A DNA stretch of 9,787 nt, from assembly GCA_020216895.1 (NCBI GenBank), contig JAIWOM010000038.1, positions 1 to 9,787 on the forward strand. Direction: 5' to 3'. Below, piece after piece: positions 1-5,428 of the stretch. Numbering within the stretch: the stretch's first letter is position 1; every line of letters starts with the position of its first letter. This DNA comes from Microcella sp. (lineage in GTDB: Bacteria; Actinomycetota; Actinomycetes; Actinomycetales; Microbacteriaceae). The notes beneath the pieces were generated by a model. That model did no database searches. It saw only the letters and a program-made list of their open reading frames with translations, and had not been told where the DNA came from. The position numbers were made by a program, and so were the translations under genes.

Positions 1-226
1 TGGCGAGGCTCCAGGCTGCGGCGAGCATCCAGAGCTCACCGGAGACGACGAGGAGGGCGGTCGCGGCGAGCATGCCGGCGATCGCGAGCGTGACCCCGCG
101 GCCGCGGCGGTCGCCGCGCAGCGAGCGCTGAGCGAAGGGCAGCACGGCGGCGGCGATGCCGACGACGAGCACGAGCAGCAGGATCGCCAGGGGGTCGAGG
201 CGCCAGGTGAGGTCGAGCGGGGTCAT
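1..226 (-). CDS. NuoL/MrpA-type proton-conducting membrane subunit, probably DabB-like (N-terminal fragment)
   Basis: The first 75 residues are visible; the rest lies beyond the left edge. The start is ATG at 226, with a strong Shine-Dalgarno AGGAGG at 239-234 and 7 nt of spacing. The fragment begins MTPLDLTWRLDPLAILLLVL, has hydrophobic segments at about residues 13-31 and 46-72, and a basic loop (RSLRGDRRGRG) between them. This is the N-terminal pattern of the proton-translocating NuoL/MrpA/DabB family: an 'RLDPL' start, a first helix, a charged loop and a second helix. The final visible stretch (GELWMLAAAWSLA) resembles DabB, the membrane subunit of the DAB bicarbonate/CO2 uptake complex, more than true NuoL, which usually has a W-E pair here. 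No complex I genes are visible, and a lone gene with its own regulator fits DabB. Family membership is fairly secure; the DabB assignment is inference and needs the rest of the gene and a neighbouring DabA (DUF2309). Confidence 0.6.
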   Translation of the reverse strand, partial: MTPLDLTWRLDPLAILLLVLVVGIAAAVLPFAQRSLRGDRRGRGVTLAIAGMLAATALLVVSGELWMLAAAWSLA

Positions 227-249
227 GGGTGAACCTCCTATCCCGCATC

Positions 250-277
250 ACAATACACGCAATTCATGTCGTGTAAA
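250..277 (-). promoter_or_regulatory. Promoter of the DabB/NuoL-like gene with an embedded dyad (candidate operator)
   Basis: On the minus strand TTTACA (277-272) and TATTGT (255-250) are separated by 16 bp and match the sigma-70 consensus at 5/6 and 4/6 positions. The predicted start lies near 243, just ahead of the Shine-Dalgarno at 239-234. The spacer region carries an inverted repeat, TACACG (254-259) N10 CGTGTA (270-275), that overlaps both promoter hexamers. A regulator bound there would block RNA polymerase. The sequences are seen; the operator role is inferred. Confidence 0.5.
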
Positions 278-278
278 G

Positions 279-294
279 CGAATCGCCCGATTCG
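279..294. promoter_or_regulatory. Second palindrome in the divergent gap (candidate operator)
   Basis: CGAATCG-CC-CGATTCG is a perfect 7-2-7 dyad. It sits 2 bp beyond the -35 of the minus-strand promoter and 26 bp before the -10 of the divergent regulator gene, so it is well placed for control of either gene. It differs in sequence from the TACACG/CGTGTA dyad at 254-275. Confidence 0.4.
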
Positions 295-320
295 TGTCCG
301 CATCGCGGGGCAGACCGGCG

Positions 321-326
321 TACAGT
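321..326 (+). promoter_or_regulatory. -10 element of the winged-helix regulator gene (leaderless start)
   Basis: TACAGT fits TANNNT and ends exactly 6 nt before the GTG at 333, so the transcript would be expected to start at or next to the start codon. No Shine-Dalgarno is visible before the GTG. No convincing -35 is seen. Confidence 0.45.
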
Positions 327-332
327 GGGCCC

Positions 333-614
333 GTGGCCGAGTGGACGTTCCTCACCAATCACTCGCACGTGCTCGTGTGCCTCGCCGACGACCCCGATCT
401 CCGCATCCGGGACATCGCGGAGCGGGTCGGCATCACCGAGCGTGCGACGCAGCGCATCGTCGCCGAGCTGACGGCCAGCGGCTACCTCGAGAAGCACCGC
501 GACGGGCGGCGCAACCGCTACACGGTCGTTCTCGACCGGCCCCTGCGGCACCCCGTCGAGGGCACGCACACGATCGGCGAGCTGCTGCGCGCCGTCGCCG
601 CCCCCGGCATCTGA
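333..614 (+). CDS. Small winged helix-turn-helix transcriptional regulator
   Basis: This 93-residue protein starts VAEWTFLTNHSHVLVCLADD. It is a single winged-helix domain: a first helix (about 8-19), then LRIRDIAERVGITERATQRIVAELTASG (about 22-50, an MarR/ArsR-type helix-turn-helix), then the wing YLEKHRDGRRNRYTVVLD (about 51-68). A short C-terminal tail (HTIGELLRAVAA) may form a dimerisation helix. No metal-binding or ligand domain is seen. GTG at 333 is preferred over in-frame starts further upstream, because homologous small regulators begin at the W-x-F-L-T-N-H motif and because a TANNNT box lies 6 nt upstream. The longer reading from 156 would run through the divergent gene's start and promoter. 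Its position back-to-back with the DabB/NuoL-like gene suggests that it controls that gene, itself, or both. The signal it senses is unknown. The domain call is firm; the target is inferred. Confidence 0.8.
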   Translation: MAEWTFLTNHSHVLVCLADDPDLRIRDIAERVGITERATQRIVAELTASGYLEKHRDGRRNRYTVVLDRPLRHPVEGTHTIGELLRAVAAPGI

Positions 615-670
615 CGCTCGCCGCCCCTCGCCCGCTCCGAACGTGGCGCGGGAGCCACCGCGGCACCGGA

Positions 671-700
671 CGCGAGGTCGACCACCGGTCGAGCCTCGCG
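671..700. terminator. Hairpin between convergent regulator and phoH genes
   Basis: CGCGAGGTCGACC (671-683) pairs with GGTCGAGCCTCGCG (687-700) in a 13-bp stem with a single bulged G at 693 and a 3-nt loop. It lies 56 nt after the stop of the plus-strand regulator and 22 nt after the stop of minus-strand phoH, so it could end both transcripts. There is no U-tract on either side, which is common in GC-rich actinobacteria; termination could also depend on Rho. Confidence 0.45.
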
Positions 701-722
701 GCCGACCCCGCGACGGGATGAC

Positions 723-2075
723 CTAGGCCAGCTCGTTGCCCTCGAGCAGCTCAGTCACGAGCGCGGCGATCGCGCTGCGCTCGCTGCGGGTGAGCGTGAT
801 GTGCCCGAACAGGGCGTGGCCCTTGAGCGTCTCGATGACGCTCGCCACGCCGTCGTGGCGGCCGACGCGCAGGTTGTCGCGCTGGGCCACGTCGTGCGTC
901 AGCACCACCTTCGAGTTCTGGCCGATGCGGCTCAGCACCGTCAGCAGCACGTTGCGCTCGAGCGACTGCGCCTCGTCGACGATGACGAAGGCGTCGTGCA
1001 GCGACCGGCCGCGGATGTGCGTGAGCGGCAGCACCTCGAGCAGCCCGCGGTCGATGACCTCGTCGAGCACGTTCTGCGACACCACCGAGCCGAGGGTGTC
1101 GAAGGTGGCCTGCGCCCAGGGGTTCATCTTCTCGCCGGCGTCGCCCGGCAGGTAGCCGAGCTCCTGCCCGCCGACGGCGTACAGCGGGCGGAAGACCATG
1201 ATCTTGCGCTGCTGCTGCCGCTCGAGCACCGCCTCGAGGCCGGCGCAGAGCGCGAGCGCCGACTTGCCGGTGCCGGCGCGGCCGCCGAGCGACACGATGC
1301 CGACCTGAGGGTCCATGAGCAGGTCGATCGCGAGGCGCTGCTCGGCCGAGCGGCCGTGCAGGCCGAAGATGTCGCGGTCACCGCGCACGAGCGCGATCTC
1401 GTCGTCGCCGACCACGCGCCCGAGGGCAGAGCCGCGGTCGCTGTGGATCACGAGCGAGGTGTTGATCGGCAGCGTGGCGACGGCCGGCGTGCGCAGCACC
1501 TCGCGGTCGTAGAGCTGTGCCATCTGCTCGCTCGAGAGGGTGACATCGGCCATGCCCGTCCAACCGCTGTCGACGGCGAGCTCGGCCCGGTACTCCTCCG
1601 CGGCGAGGCCGATCGAGGCGGCCTTCACACGCAGCGGCAGGTCTTTCGACACCACCGTCACGGCGAGGCCGTCGTTGGCGAGGTTCATGGCGACGGCGAG
1701 GATCCGTGAGTCGTTGTCGCCGAGCTGCAGACCGCTCGGCAGCACCGACTGGTTCGAGTGGTTCAGCTCGACGCGCAGCGAGCCGCCGTCCTCCCCCACC
1801 GCGACCGGGAAGTCGAGGCGCTCGTGGCGGATGCGGAGCTCATCGAGGTTGCGCAGGGCCTGGCGCGCGAAGTACCCGATCTCCGGGTCGTTGCGCTTCG
1901 CCTCCAGCTCGGCGATGACCACCACCGGCAGCACGACCGAGTGCTCGGCGAAGCGGAACATCGCCTTCGGGTCGCTCAGCAGAACAGAGGTGTCGAGCAC
2001 GTACGTGCGCTGCGCGACATCCCTCCCGCCGGTCGAGGTCGAGGTGTTCTGACGGGAGGTCTTCGCAGCGGCCAC
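723..2075 (-). CDS. phoH: PhoH-family ATPase with N-terminal PIN domain (PhoH2-type)
   Basis: The protein has 450 residues, typical for PIN-PhoH fusions. The N-terminal PIN ribonuclease domain spans about residues 22-165, with its acidic residues in place: D28 in [10 protein letters not shown]56 in [10 protein letters not shown]120 and D122 in [10 protein letters not shown], and D145 in VVSKDLPL. The C-terminal PhoH P-loop ATPase spans about 240-445, with Walker [10 protein letters not shown] (264-272), Walker B VIVDEAQ (364-370) and a conserved [10 protein letters not shown] segment (392-401). Characterised mycobacterial PhoH2 proteins couple ATP-dependent RNA unwinding to RNA cleavage; the family is cytoplasmic. 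The GTG start at 2075 is preferred, with TGGAG placed 6 nt upstream; GTG codon 20 is an alternative that would still keep the PIN domain. In mycobacteria phoH2 is paired with an upstream antitoxin-like gene (phoAT). None is visible here, since the 182-bp upstream gap ends at the aminotransferase. All catalytic motifs look intact. Confidence 0.93.
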   Translation of the reverse strand: MAAAKTSRQNTSTSTGGRDVAQRTYVLDTSVLLSDPKAMFRFAEHSVVLPVVVIAELEAKRNDPEIGYFARQALRNLDELRIRHERLDFPVAVGEDGGSLRVELNHSNQSVLPSGLQLGDNDSRILAVAMNLANDGLAVTVVSKDLPLRVKAASIGLAAEEYRAELAVDSGWTGMADVTLSSEQMAQLYDREVLRTPAVATLPINTSLVIHSDRGSALGRVVGDDEIALVRGDRDIFGLHGRSAEQRLAIDLLMDPQVGIVSLGGRAGTGKSALALCAGLEAVLERQQQRKIMVFRPLYAVGGQELGYLPGDAGEKMNPWAQATFDTLGSVVSQNVLDEVIDRGLLEVLPLTHIRGRSLHDAFVIVDEAQSLERNVLLTVLSRIGQNSKVVLTHDVAQRDNLRVGRHDGVASVIETLKGHALFGHITLTRSERSAIAALVTELLEGNELA

Positions 2076-2166
2076 CGGTGCTCCATCCCCGGGGACGCGG
2101 GCGACCCCGGACCTGTTGTGAGCGGATCGGCCGGAAGGTCGCAGGACGATCTGGCCGGCCGTCCCG

Positions 2167-2185
2167 ATCGGGCGCGATGCCCGAT
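2167..2185. terminator. Hairpin downstream of the uppS-aminotransferase pair
   Basis: ATCGGGC (2167-2173) and GCCCGAT (2179-2185) form a perfect 7-bp stem with a 5-nt loop, 72 nt after the aminotransferase stop on the minus strand. There is no U-tract. It may end the upstream operon or sit in the 5' leader of phoH. The surrounding 2076-2257 gap has no gene and no convincing phoH promoter; a TANNNT box (TAGCGT, 2198-2193, minus) is the only hint. Confidence 0.35.
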
Positions 2186-2257
2186 GAGCGCGACGCTACG
2201 CCTGCGGGCGACGCGCGGCGGCAGCGACACGCGCACGACACGCAGTCGTCACGTTCG

Positions 2258-3385
2258 TCAGGGAGTCGCGAGCGATGCGAACTCGCGCAGCGCCGCGCGG
2301 AACTGCTCGATCGTGTCGTCCCCGGTCGACACGTGGGCGCCGAGCCGCACGCGGCCGTCGCGCACCGTCGCCGAGACCCCGTGATTGTGCAGGGCCGCGG
2401 CGAGCGCGCTCGTGAACTCCGGATGCGGAGCCAGCGACACGATGCCCGCCCGCTCGGCGTCCTCCCGCGGCGAGACCACCTCGATGCCCTCCTCGTCGGC
2501 GACCTCGATGAGTCGCGCGGTGCGCTCGAGGATCACGTCGCGGATCGCCGGCACACCCACGTCGAGAACCGCCTCGACCGCCCCCGCGAGGCGCGCCTGC
2601 GCGGCGGCATCGGCGTACCCGACCCGGAAGGCGCCCGCGTCGGCGGCCGGCTCGACGACCTCGTGCAGCAGCTCGGGTCGGCCATGGGCGAGCCACCCCG
2701 ACCAGACGGGTGTCAGATGCTCGCGAGCCCGATCGCTCAGGGCGAGGAACCCGGTGCCCTGGCCCGCGCGCAGCCACTTGTGGCCGCCCGAGGCGATGAC
2801 GTCGGCGAGCTCCCAGGGAGCATCCACGATGCCCGCCCCCTGGATCGCGTCGACGATCAGGAGGCGGTCGCCGATGACCTGGCGGATTCCCTCGAGGTCG
2901 ACGAGGTGGCCGGTGCGGTAGTCGACGAGGCTGACGACCACCGCCATGACCGAGCTGTCGAGCTGGGCCTTCACGACGGCGGGGGTGATGCGCTCGTGCT
3001 CGGCGACGATCGTGTGCGGCGTGAGCACGCCGAGGGCCTGAGCCGCCCGGGTCATCGCGTAGCCGATGGCCGGGAACTCGTCGGGCGAGGCCGCGACCGT
3101 ACCCGTGAGCCCGAACATGACGTGCATGAGCGCCTGGCTCGTACTGGGCTGGAAGACCACCTGGTCGGGGCGGAAGCGCAGCAGCTCGGCGACGGCCGTG
3201 CGGACGCGCCCGTCCTGCTCCTCGAGCGCGCCGAGCGAGCCGAAGCGGGCCCGCGACAGCAGGTCGCAGTGGGCGCGCTGCTCGGCCAGGGCGAACTCGC
3301 CGATGGGCGAGATGCGCGGGTGGTCGAGGTAGCCGGGCTCCTCGACGAAGCCGGCACGGAACTCGTCGATCGTCATCGGGCTCAC
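2258..3385 (-). CDS. Class V aminotransferase-fold PLP enzyme, substrate unknown
   Basis: From GTG at 3385 the product has 375 residues. The start is chosen because GGAGGT lies 7 nt upstream and because the GTG overlaps the stop of the preceding uppS (GTGA), a standard translational-coupling arrangement; ATG at 3376 is too far from the Shine-Dalgarno. The fold-type I features of class V aminotransferases are clear: the PLP-ring aspartate D179 in LLIVDAIQGAG, and the Schiff-base lysine K203 in SGGHKWLRAGQGTGF. The cysteine desulfurase active-site cysteine is missing: the only Cys in the protein is C40, and the C-terminal segment where SufS carries it reads SATVRDGRVRLGAH. It is therefore not a normal IscS/SufS and is closer to the isopenicillin-N-epimerase-like and kynureninase-like branches. 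Its reaction cannot be told from the sequence. Co-translation with a prenyltransferase gives context but no obvious pathway. Confidence 0.82.
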   Translation of the reverse strand: MSPMTIDEFRAGFVEEPGYLDHPRISPIGEFALAEQRAHCDLLSRARFGSLGALEEQDGRVRTAVAELLRFRPDQVVFQPSTSQALMHVMFGLTGTVAASPDEFPAIGYAMTRAAQALGVLTPHTIVAEHERITPAVVKAQLDSSVMAVVVSLVDYRTGHLVDLEGIRQVIGDRLLIVDAIQGAGIVDAPWELADVIASGGHKWLRAGQGTGFLALSDRAREHLTPVWSGWLAHGRPELLHEVVEPAADAGAFRVGYADAAAQARLAGAVEAVLDVGVPAIRDVILERTARLIEVADEEGIEVVSPREDAERAGIVSLAPHPEFTSALAAALHNHGVSATVRDGRVRLGAHVSTGDDTIEQFRAALREFASLATP

Positions 3386-4164
3386 TGGCCGAACCTCCGC
3401 TGGCGGCGCGAGAAGTCGCGGAGCGCGCGGAGGAAGTCGACCTCGCGCAGGTCGGGGCCGAGCGCCTCGACGAAGTAGAACTCGCTGTGCGCGCTCTGCC
3501 ACAGCATGAAGTCGCTGAGCCGCTGCTCGCCCGAGGTGCGGATCACCAGGTCGGGGTCGGGCTGGCCGCCCGTGTACAGGTGCTCCGCGATCTTCTCGGG
3601 CGTGACCAGCTCGGCGAGCTCATCGAGCGTTCCGCCGCTCTCGGCGTGGTGGTGCACGATCGCCCGCACCGCGTCGGCGATCTCGCGCCGCCCGCCGTAG
3701 CCGACCGCGAGGTTGATGTGCAGGCCGGTCTTCGCGGCGCTTGTCGCCTCCGCGGCGTCGAGCTCGGCGAGCAGCCCCTCGGGAAGGCCCTCGCGGCTAC
3801 CCACGTGCTGCACGCGCCAGTCGTCGATCGCCGCGAGGTCGCCGGCGAGCGCACCGATGATCGCGATCAGCTCGCGCAGCTCATCGCTGTCGCGGCCGGT
3901 GAGGTTGTCGGTCGACAGCAGGTACAGGGTCACGACGCCGATGCCGGCGTCATCGCACCAGCGCAGGAACTCGACGATCTTCTCGGCCCCGGCCCGGTGT
4001 CCGTGGGCCGTCGTGCCCTCGCGCAGCCGCGCCCAGCGCCGGTTGCCGTCGAGGATCATGGCGACGTGGCGAGGGTGCGTGGCGCCCGCGAGCTGACGGC
4101 GCAGGCGGCCCATGTAGAGCCGGTACAGCGGCCCCCGACCCCGCGGAGTTCTCGACGATCGCAC
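3382..4164 (-). CDS. uppS: Cis-prenyltransferase (short-chain Z-isoprenyl/undecaprenyl diphosphate synthase family)
   Basis: The enzyme condenses isopentenyl diphosphate with an allylic diphosphate in Z geometry, towards the lipid carriers used in cell-wall synthesis. With GTG at 4164 it has 260 residues, close to the size of mycobacterial Rv1086. The family motifs are all present: MILDGNRRWAR (36-46, with D39 as the Mg-binding catalytic Asp), HGHRAGAEKI (54-63), LLSTDNLTGR (82-91), VGYGGRREI (154-162) and the substrate-binding RTSGEQRLSDFMLWQSAHSE (209-228). The LLSTDNL variant recalls short-chain Z-FPP synthases such as Rv1086 rather than the FSSENW form of long-chain UppS; product length is inference. 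An in-frame GTG at 4236 would add 24 residues but has no Shine-Dalgarno and would overlap the divergent gene's promoter. GTG 4164 has a TANNNT box 6 nt upstream. The 3' end overlaps the aminotransferase start. Confidence 0.9.
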   Translation of the reverse strand: MRSSRTPRGRGPLYRLYMGRLRRQLAGATHPRHVAMILDGNRRWARLREGTTAHGHRAGAEKIVEFLRWCDDAGIGVVTLYLLSTDNLTGRDSDELRELIAIIGALAGDLAAIDDWRVQHVGSREGLPEGLLAELDAAEATSAAKTGLHINLAVGYGGRREIADAVRAIVHHHAESGGTLDELAELVTPEKIAEHLYTGGQPDPDLVIRTSGEQRLSDFMLWQSAHSEFYFVEALGPDLREVDFLRALRDFSRRQRRFGQ

Positions 4165-4170
4165 ACCGCT

Positions 4171-4176
4171 ACGGTA
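4171..4176 (-). promoter_or_regulatory. -10 element of uppS (leaderless start)
   Basis: TACCGT, read on the minus strand from 4176 to 4171, fits TANNNT and is followed by exactly 6 nt and then the in-frame GTG at 4164. This supports a leaderless transcript and the 260-residue form of the protein. No good -35 is visible. Confidence 0.4.
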
Positions 4177-4237
4177 GTCGACGCGGAATCGCTTGTGGCG
4201 GGCATCCAATCGATGCGGCCGGATGCTGTGGCTCACG

Positions 4238-4243
4238 TATCAT
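4238..4243 (+). promoter_or_regulatory. -10 element of the hemolysin III gene (leaderless start)
   Basis: TATCAT matches the -10 consensus at 4 of 6 positions and ends 6 nt before ATG 4250. No Shine-Dalgarno lies in between. The 85-bp gap to the divergent uppS start at 4164 thus holds one start-proximal -10 for each gene. Confidence 0.5.
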
Positions 4244-4249
4244 CGCGAC

Positions 4250-5029
4250 ATGACCTCCCCCGCCACCCCCGACGCCGCCGAGCCAGCCGCCGAGCCAGCC
4301 GCCGCCGGGGCCGCCGCCGAGCGTGAGCCGGCCGCCGACATCCCGAACATCCCCCTGCTCGAGGATTCGATCGAGTACCGCGCGCTCGAGGTCAAGCCGA
4401 CCTGGCGCGGCTGGATCCACGCCGTCACCTTCCCGACCGCGATCATTCTGGGCATCGTGCTCATCGCTCTCGGCGCCAACCCCGCCGCGCGCTGGTCGAG
4501 CGCGGTGTTCGTGATGTCGTCGCTGCTGCTGTTCGGCATCTCGGCGACCTACCACCGCTTCAACTGGAGCGACCGGATGCGGGTCATGCTCAAGCGGCTC
4601 GACCACGCCAACATCTTCCTGCTCATCGCCGGCACCTACACGCCGCTGTCGATCATGGCGCTGCCGCCCGAGAAGGGCTACCTGCTGCTCGTGCTCGTGT
4701 GGACGGGCGCGGCTATCGGCATCGGGTTCCGCGTGTTCTGGATCGGCGCGCCCCGCTGGGCGTACGTGCCGCTGTACGTGCTGCTCGGCTGGGCCGCCGT
4801 GCTGTACATCGTCGACCTGCTGAACGCGAACCTCGCGATGATGGTGCTCGTCATCGTCGGCGGCCTCGCCTACACCGCCGGGGCCATCGTCTACGCCCTC
4901 AAGAAGCCGAACCCCGTGCCCGGGGTGTTCGGGTTCCACGAGATCTTCCACACGCTCACCGTCGTGGCGTTCCTCTGCCACTGGACGGCGGTGCTGCTCG
5001 TCGCGCTCGACCCGCCGTTCGGCGGCTAG
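4250..5029 (+). CDS. trhA: Hemolysin III / TrhA family (PAQR-like) integral membrane protein
   Basis: This 259-residue protein has about seven hydrophobic helices after a 50-residue polar N-terminus. The family's conserved polar residues are visible: H57 in WRGWIH, H102 in SATYHRF, D118-H119 in LKRLDHANIFLLIAGTYTP, and the C-terminal H230xxxH234 in FGFHEIFH. In the related PAQR receptors the corresponding Asp and three His residues form a membrane zinc site associated with hydrolase activity. The bacterial members were named for hemolytic activity of a Bacillus protein, and TrhA has been linked to membrane-fluidity homeostasis; the exact activity here is unknown. The extreme N-terminus is rich in Ala, Pro and Glu and contains an exact tandem AEPA repeat. 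ATG 4250 was chosen over an upstream in-frame ATG at 4193, which would overlap uppS. The divergent pairing with uppS also occurs in mycobacteria (Rv1085c/Rv1086). Confidence 0.9.
   Translation: MTSPATPDAAEPAAEPAAAGAAAEREPAADIPNIPLLEDSIEYRALEVKPTWRGWIHAVTFPTAIILGIVLIALGANPAARWSSAVFVMSSLLLFGISATYHRFNWSDRMRVMLKRLDHANIFLLIAGTYTPLSIMALPPEKGYLLLVLVWTGAAIGIGFRVFWIGAPRWAYVPLYVLLGWAAVLYIVDLLNANLAMMVLVIVGGLAYTAGAIVYALKKPNPVPGVFGFHEIFHTLTVVAFLCHWTAVLLVALDPPFGG
4277..4300 (+). repeat. Exact 12-bp tandem repeat in the trhA N-terminus
   Basis: GCCGAGCCAGCC occurs twice in direct succession (4277-4288 and 4289-4300), in frame, encoding AEPA twice. Gain or loss of a unit by slippage would change the polar N-terminus by four residues without breaking the frame. 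Confidence 0.85.
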
Positions 5030-5049
5030 CGCGGCAGGGCGGCTAGCGC
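5021..5049. repeat. 12-bp direct repeat carrying the stop codons of two convergent genes
   Basis: GGCGGCTAGCGC is found at 5021-5032 and again at 5038-5049. The CTAG in the first copy supplies the plus-strand TAG of the hemolysin III gene; the CTAG in the second supplies the minus-strand TAG of the small membrane protein gene. Only 13 bp separate the two coding regions and no hairpin terminator is visible between them. Confidence 0.8.
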
Positions 5050-5354
5050 TCGTTCGGCTCGTCGAGCCGCTCGACGTCGGGCTCGGGCTCGGCCGGGCCC
5101 CCCTCGGCGATCATCTGCTGCTCGGCCTCGAGCTGCTCACGCAGCTCGCCGCGGTAGCGAACGCGCCGGATGCGCCGCGTCATGTCGACGATCAGGAACA
5201 TCGCGGCGATCGCGACGACCGCGATGGCGATGAATCCCTCGACGCCGGGCGTCACCGTGTTCGGGTCGAAGCCCGGCGGCAGGGTCGGCTCGTCCACCGG
5301 GTTCGGCCCGATGCCGGTCGGCAGCAGGAGTGCGGCGAGGGCGGTCGAGATCAC
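5043..5354 (-). CDS. Small single-pass membrane protein, Rv1083-like, function unknown
   Basis: This 103-residue protein has a hydrophobic N-terminal segment (residues 1-14), then a Pro-rich stretch, then a clear transmembrane helix in TPGVEGFIAIAVVAIAAMF and onward (about 38-57). A basic juxtamembrane stretch follows (RRIRRVRYRGELREQ) and an acidic C-terminal tail (about 75-103). The 'TPG-x-x-GF, helix, M/T-RRIRRVRY' layout matches the short actinobacterial membrane proteins found beside mca and greA (Rv1083 in M. tuberculosis). The GTG start at 5354 has GGAG 5 nt upstream. The C-terminus is cytoplasmic by the positive-inside rule. No enzymatic motif is seen and the function is unknown. It overlaps no neighbour and is convergent with the hemolysin III gene. 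Confidence 0.75.
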   Translation of the reverse strand: MISTALAALLLPTGIGPNPVDEPTLPPGFDPNTVTPGVEGFIAIAVVAIAAMFLIVDMTRRIRRVRYRGELREQLEAEQQMIAEGGPAEPEPDVERLDEPNER

Positions 5355-5382
5355 GGATGCTCCAGTCGCGGGTCACGGATGC
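5351..5382. repeat. 10-bp direct repeat over the start of the small membrane protein gene
   Basis: TCACGGATGC occurs at 5351-5360 and 5373-5382. On the minus strand each copy reads GCATCCGTGA and so contains a GTG. The copy nearer the gene holds the real start (5354), preceded by GGAG. The other GTG (5376) is in a different frame and lacks a clear Shine-Dalgarno. Confidence 0.7.
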
Positions 5383-5402
5383 GCGGGTCGAGCGAACCCC
5401 AA

Positions 5403-5428
5403 CCTGGGGGCTCTACGCTGGCCCCAGG
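5403..5428 (+). promoter_or_regulatory. Possible DUF4307-greA promoter within a dyad
   Basis: CCTGGGG (5403-5409) and CCCCAGG (5422-5428) form a 7-bp inverted repeat around TACGCT (5414-5419), a TANNNT box on the plus strand. If TACGCT is the -10, the start point would fall near 5426 within the right arm, so a protein bound to the dyad or an early RNA hairpin could affect initiation. No convincing -35 is seen. The remaining non-coding DNA at 5355-5506 shows nothing else beyond the direct repeat at 5351-5382. Confidence 0.3.

Noticed and set aside
156..332. N-terminal extension of the winged-helix regulator back to 156
   Set aside because: It would read through the divergent gene's start, Shine-Dalgarno and promoter, and its translation has no similarity to the regulator family; GTG 333 has a well-placed -10.
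643..658. GTGGC-GCGGGA-GCCAC hairpin after the regulator gene
   Set aside because: The stem is only 5 bp with a 6-nt loop, unremarkable at this GC content; the 13-bp stem at 671-700 is the better terminator candidate.
801..1709. 302-codon open frame on the plus strand opposite phoH
   Set aside because: Antisense to well-conserved PIN and PhoH motifs, with composition (repetitive Arg, His, Asp, Glu, Ala) typical of GC-rich shadows.
2125..2169. GATCGGCCGG and CCGGCC...CCGATC arms upstream of phoH
   Set aside because: The arms pair only with a 5-nt asymmetric bulge and a long loop, and the GC-rich words recur by chance; not listed as a separate feature.
2078..3478. 466-codon open frame on the plus strand opposite the aminotransferase
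   Set aside because: It is antisense to a gene with clear PLP-enzyme motifs. Its translation is low in hydrophobic structure, rich in Asp, Arg, His and Gly, and shows no domain. Such frames are a routine by-product of high-GC codon use.
3386..3502. 39-residue N-terminal extension of the aminotransferase inside uppS
   Set aside because: Its Arg/Pro/Ala-rich sequence is a shadow of the uppS 3' end, and the GTGA overlap with a properly spaced Shine-Dalgarno fixes the start at 3385.
4165..4236. 24-residue N-terminal extension of uppS from GTG 4236
   Set aside because: It has no Shine-Dalgarno, the added residues are not family-like, and it would occupy most of the divergent promoter gap. GTG 4164 has a TANNNT box at the right distance and gives the expected protein length. 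It cannot be fully excluded.
4169..4981. 270-codon minus-strand frame opposite the hemolysin III gene
   Set aside because: Antisense to a conserved membrane protein; its Gly-rich and His/Asp-rich translation is meaningless, and it also crosses the divergent promoter region.
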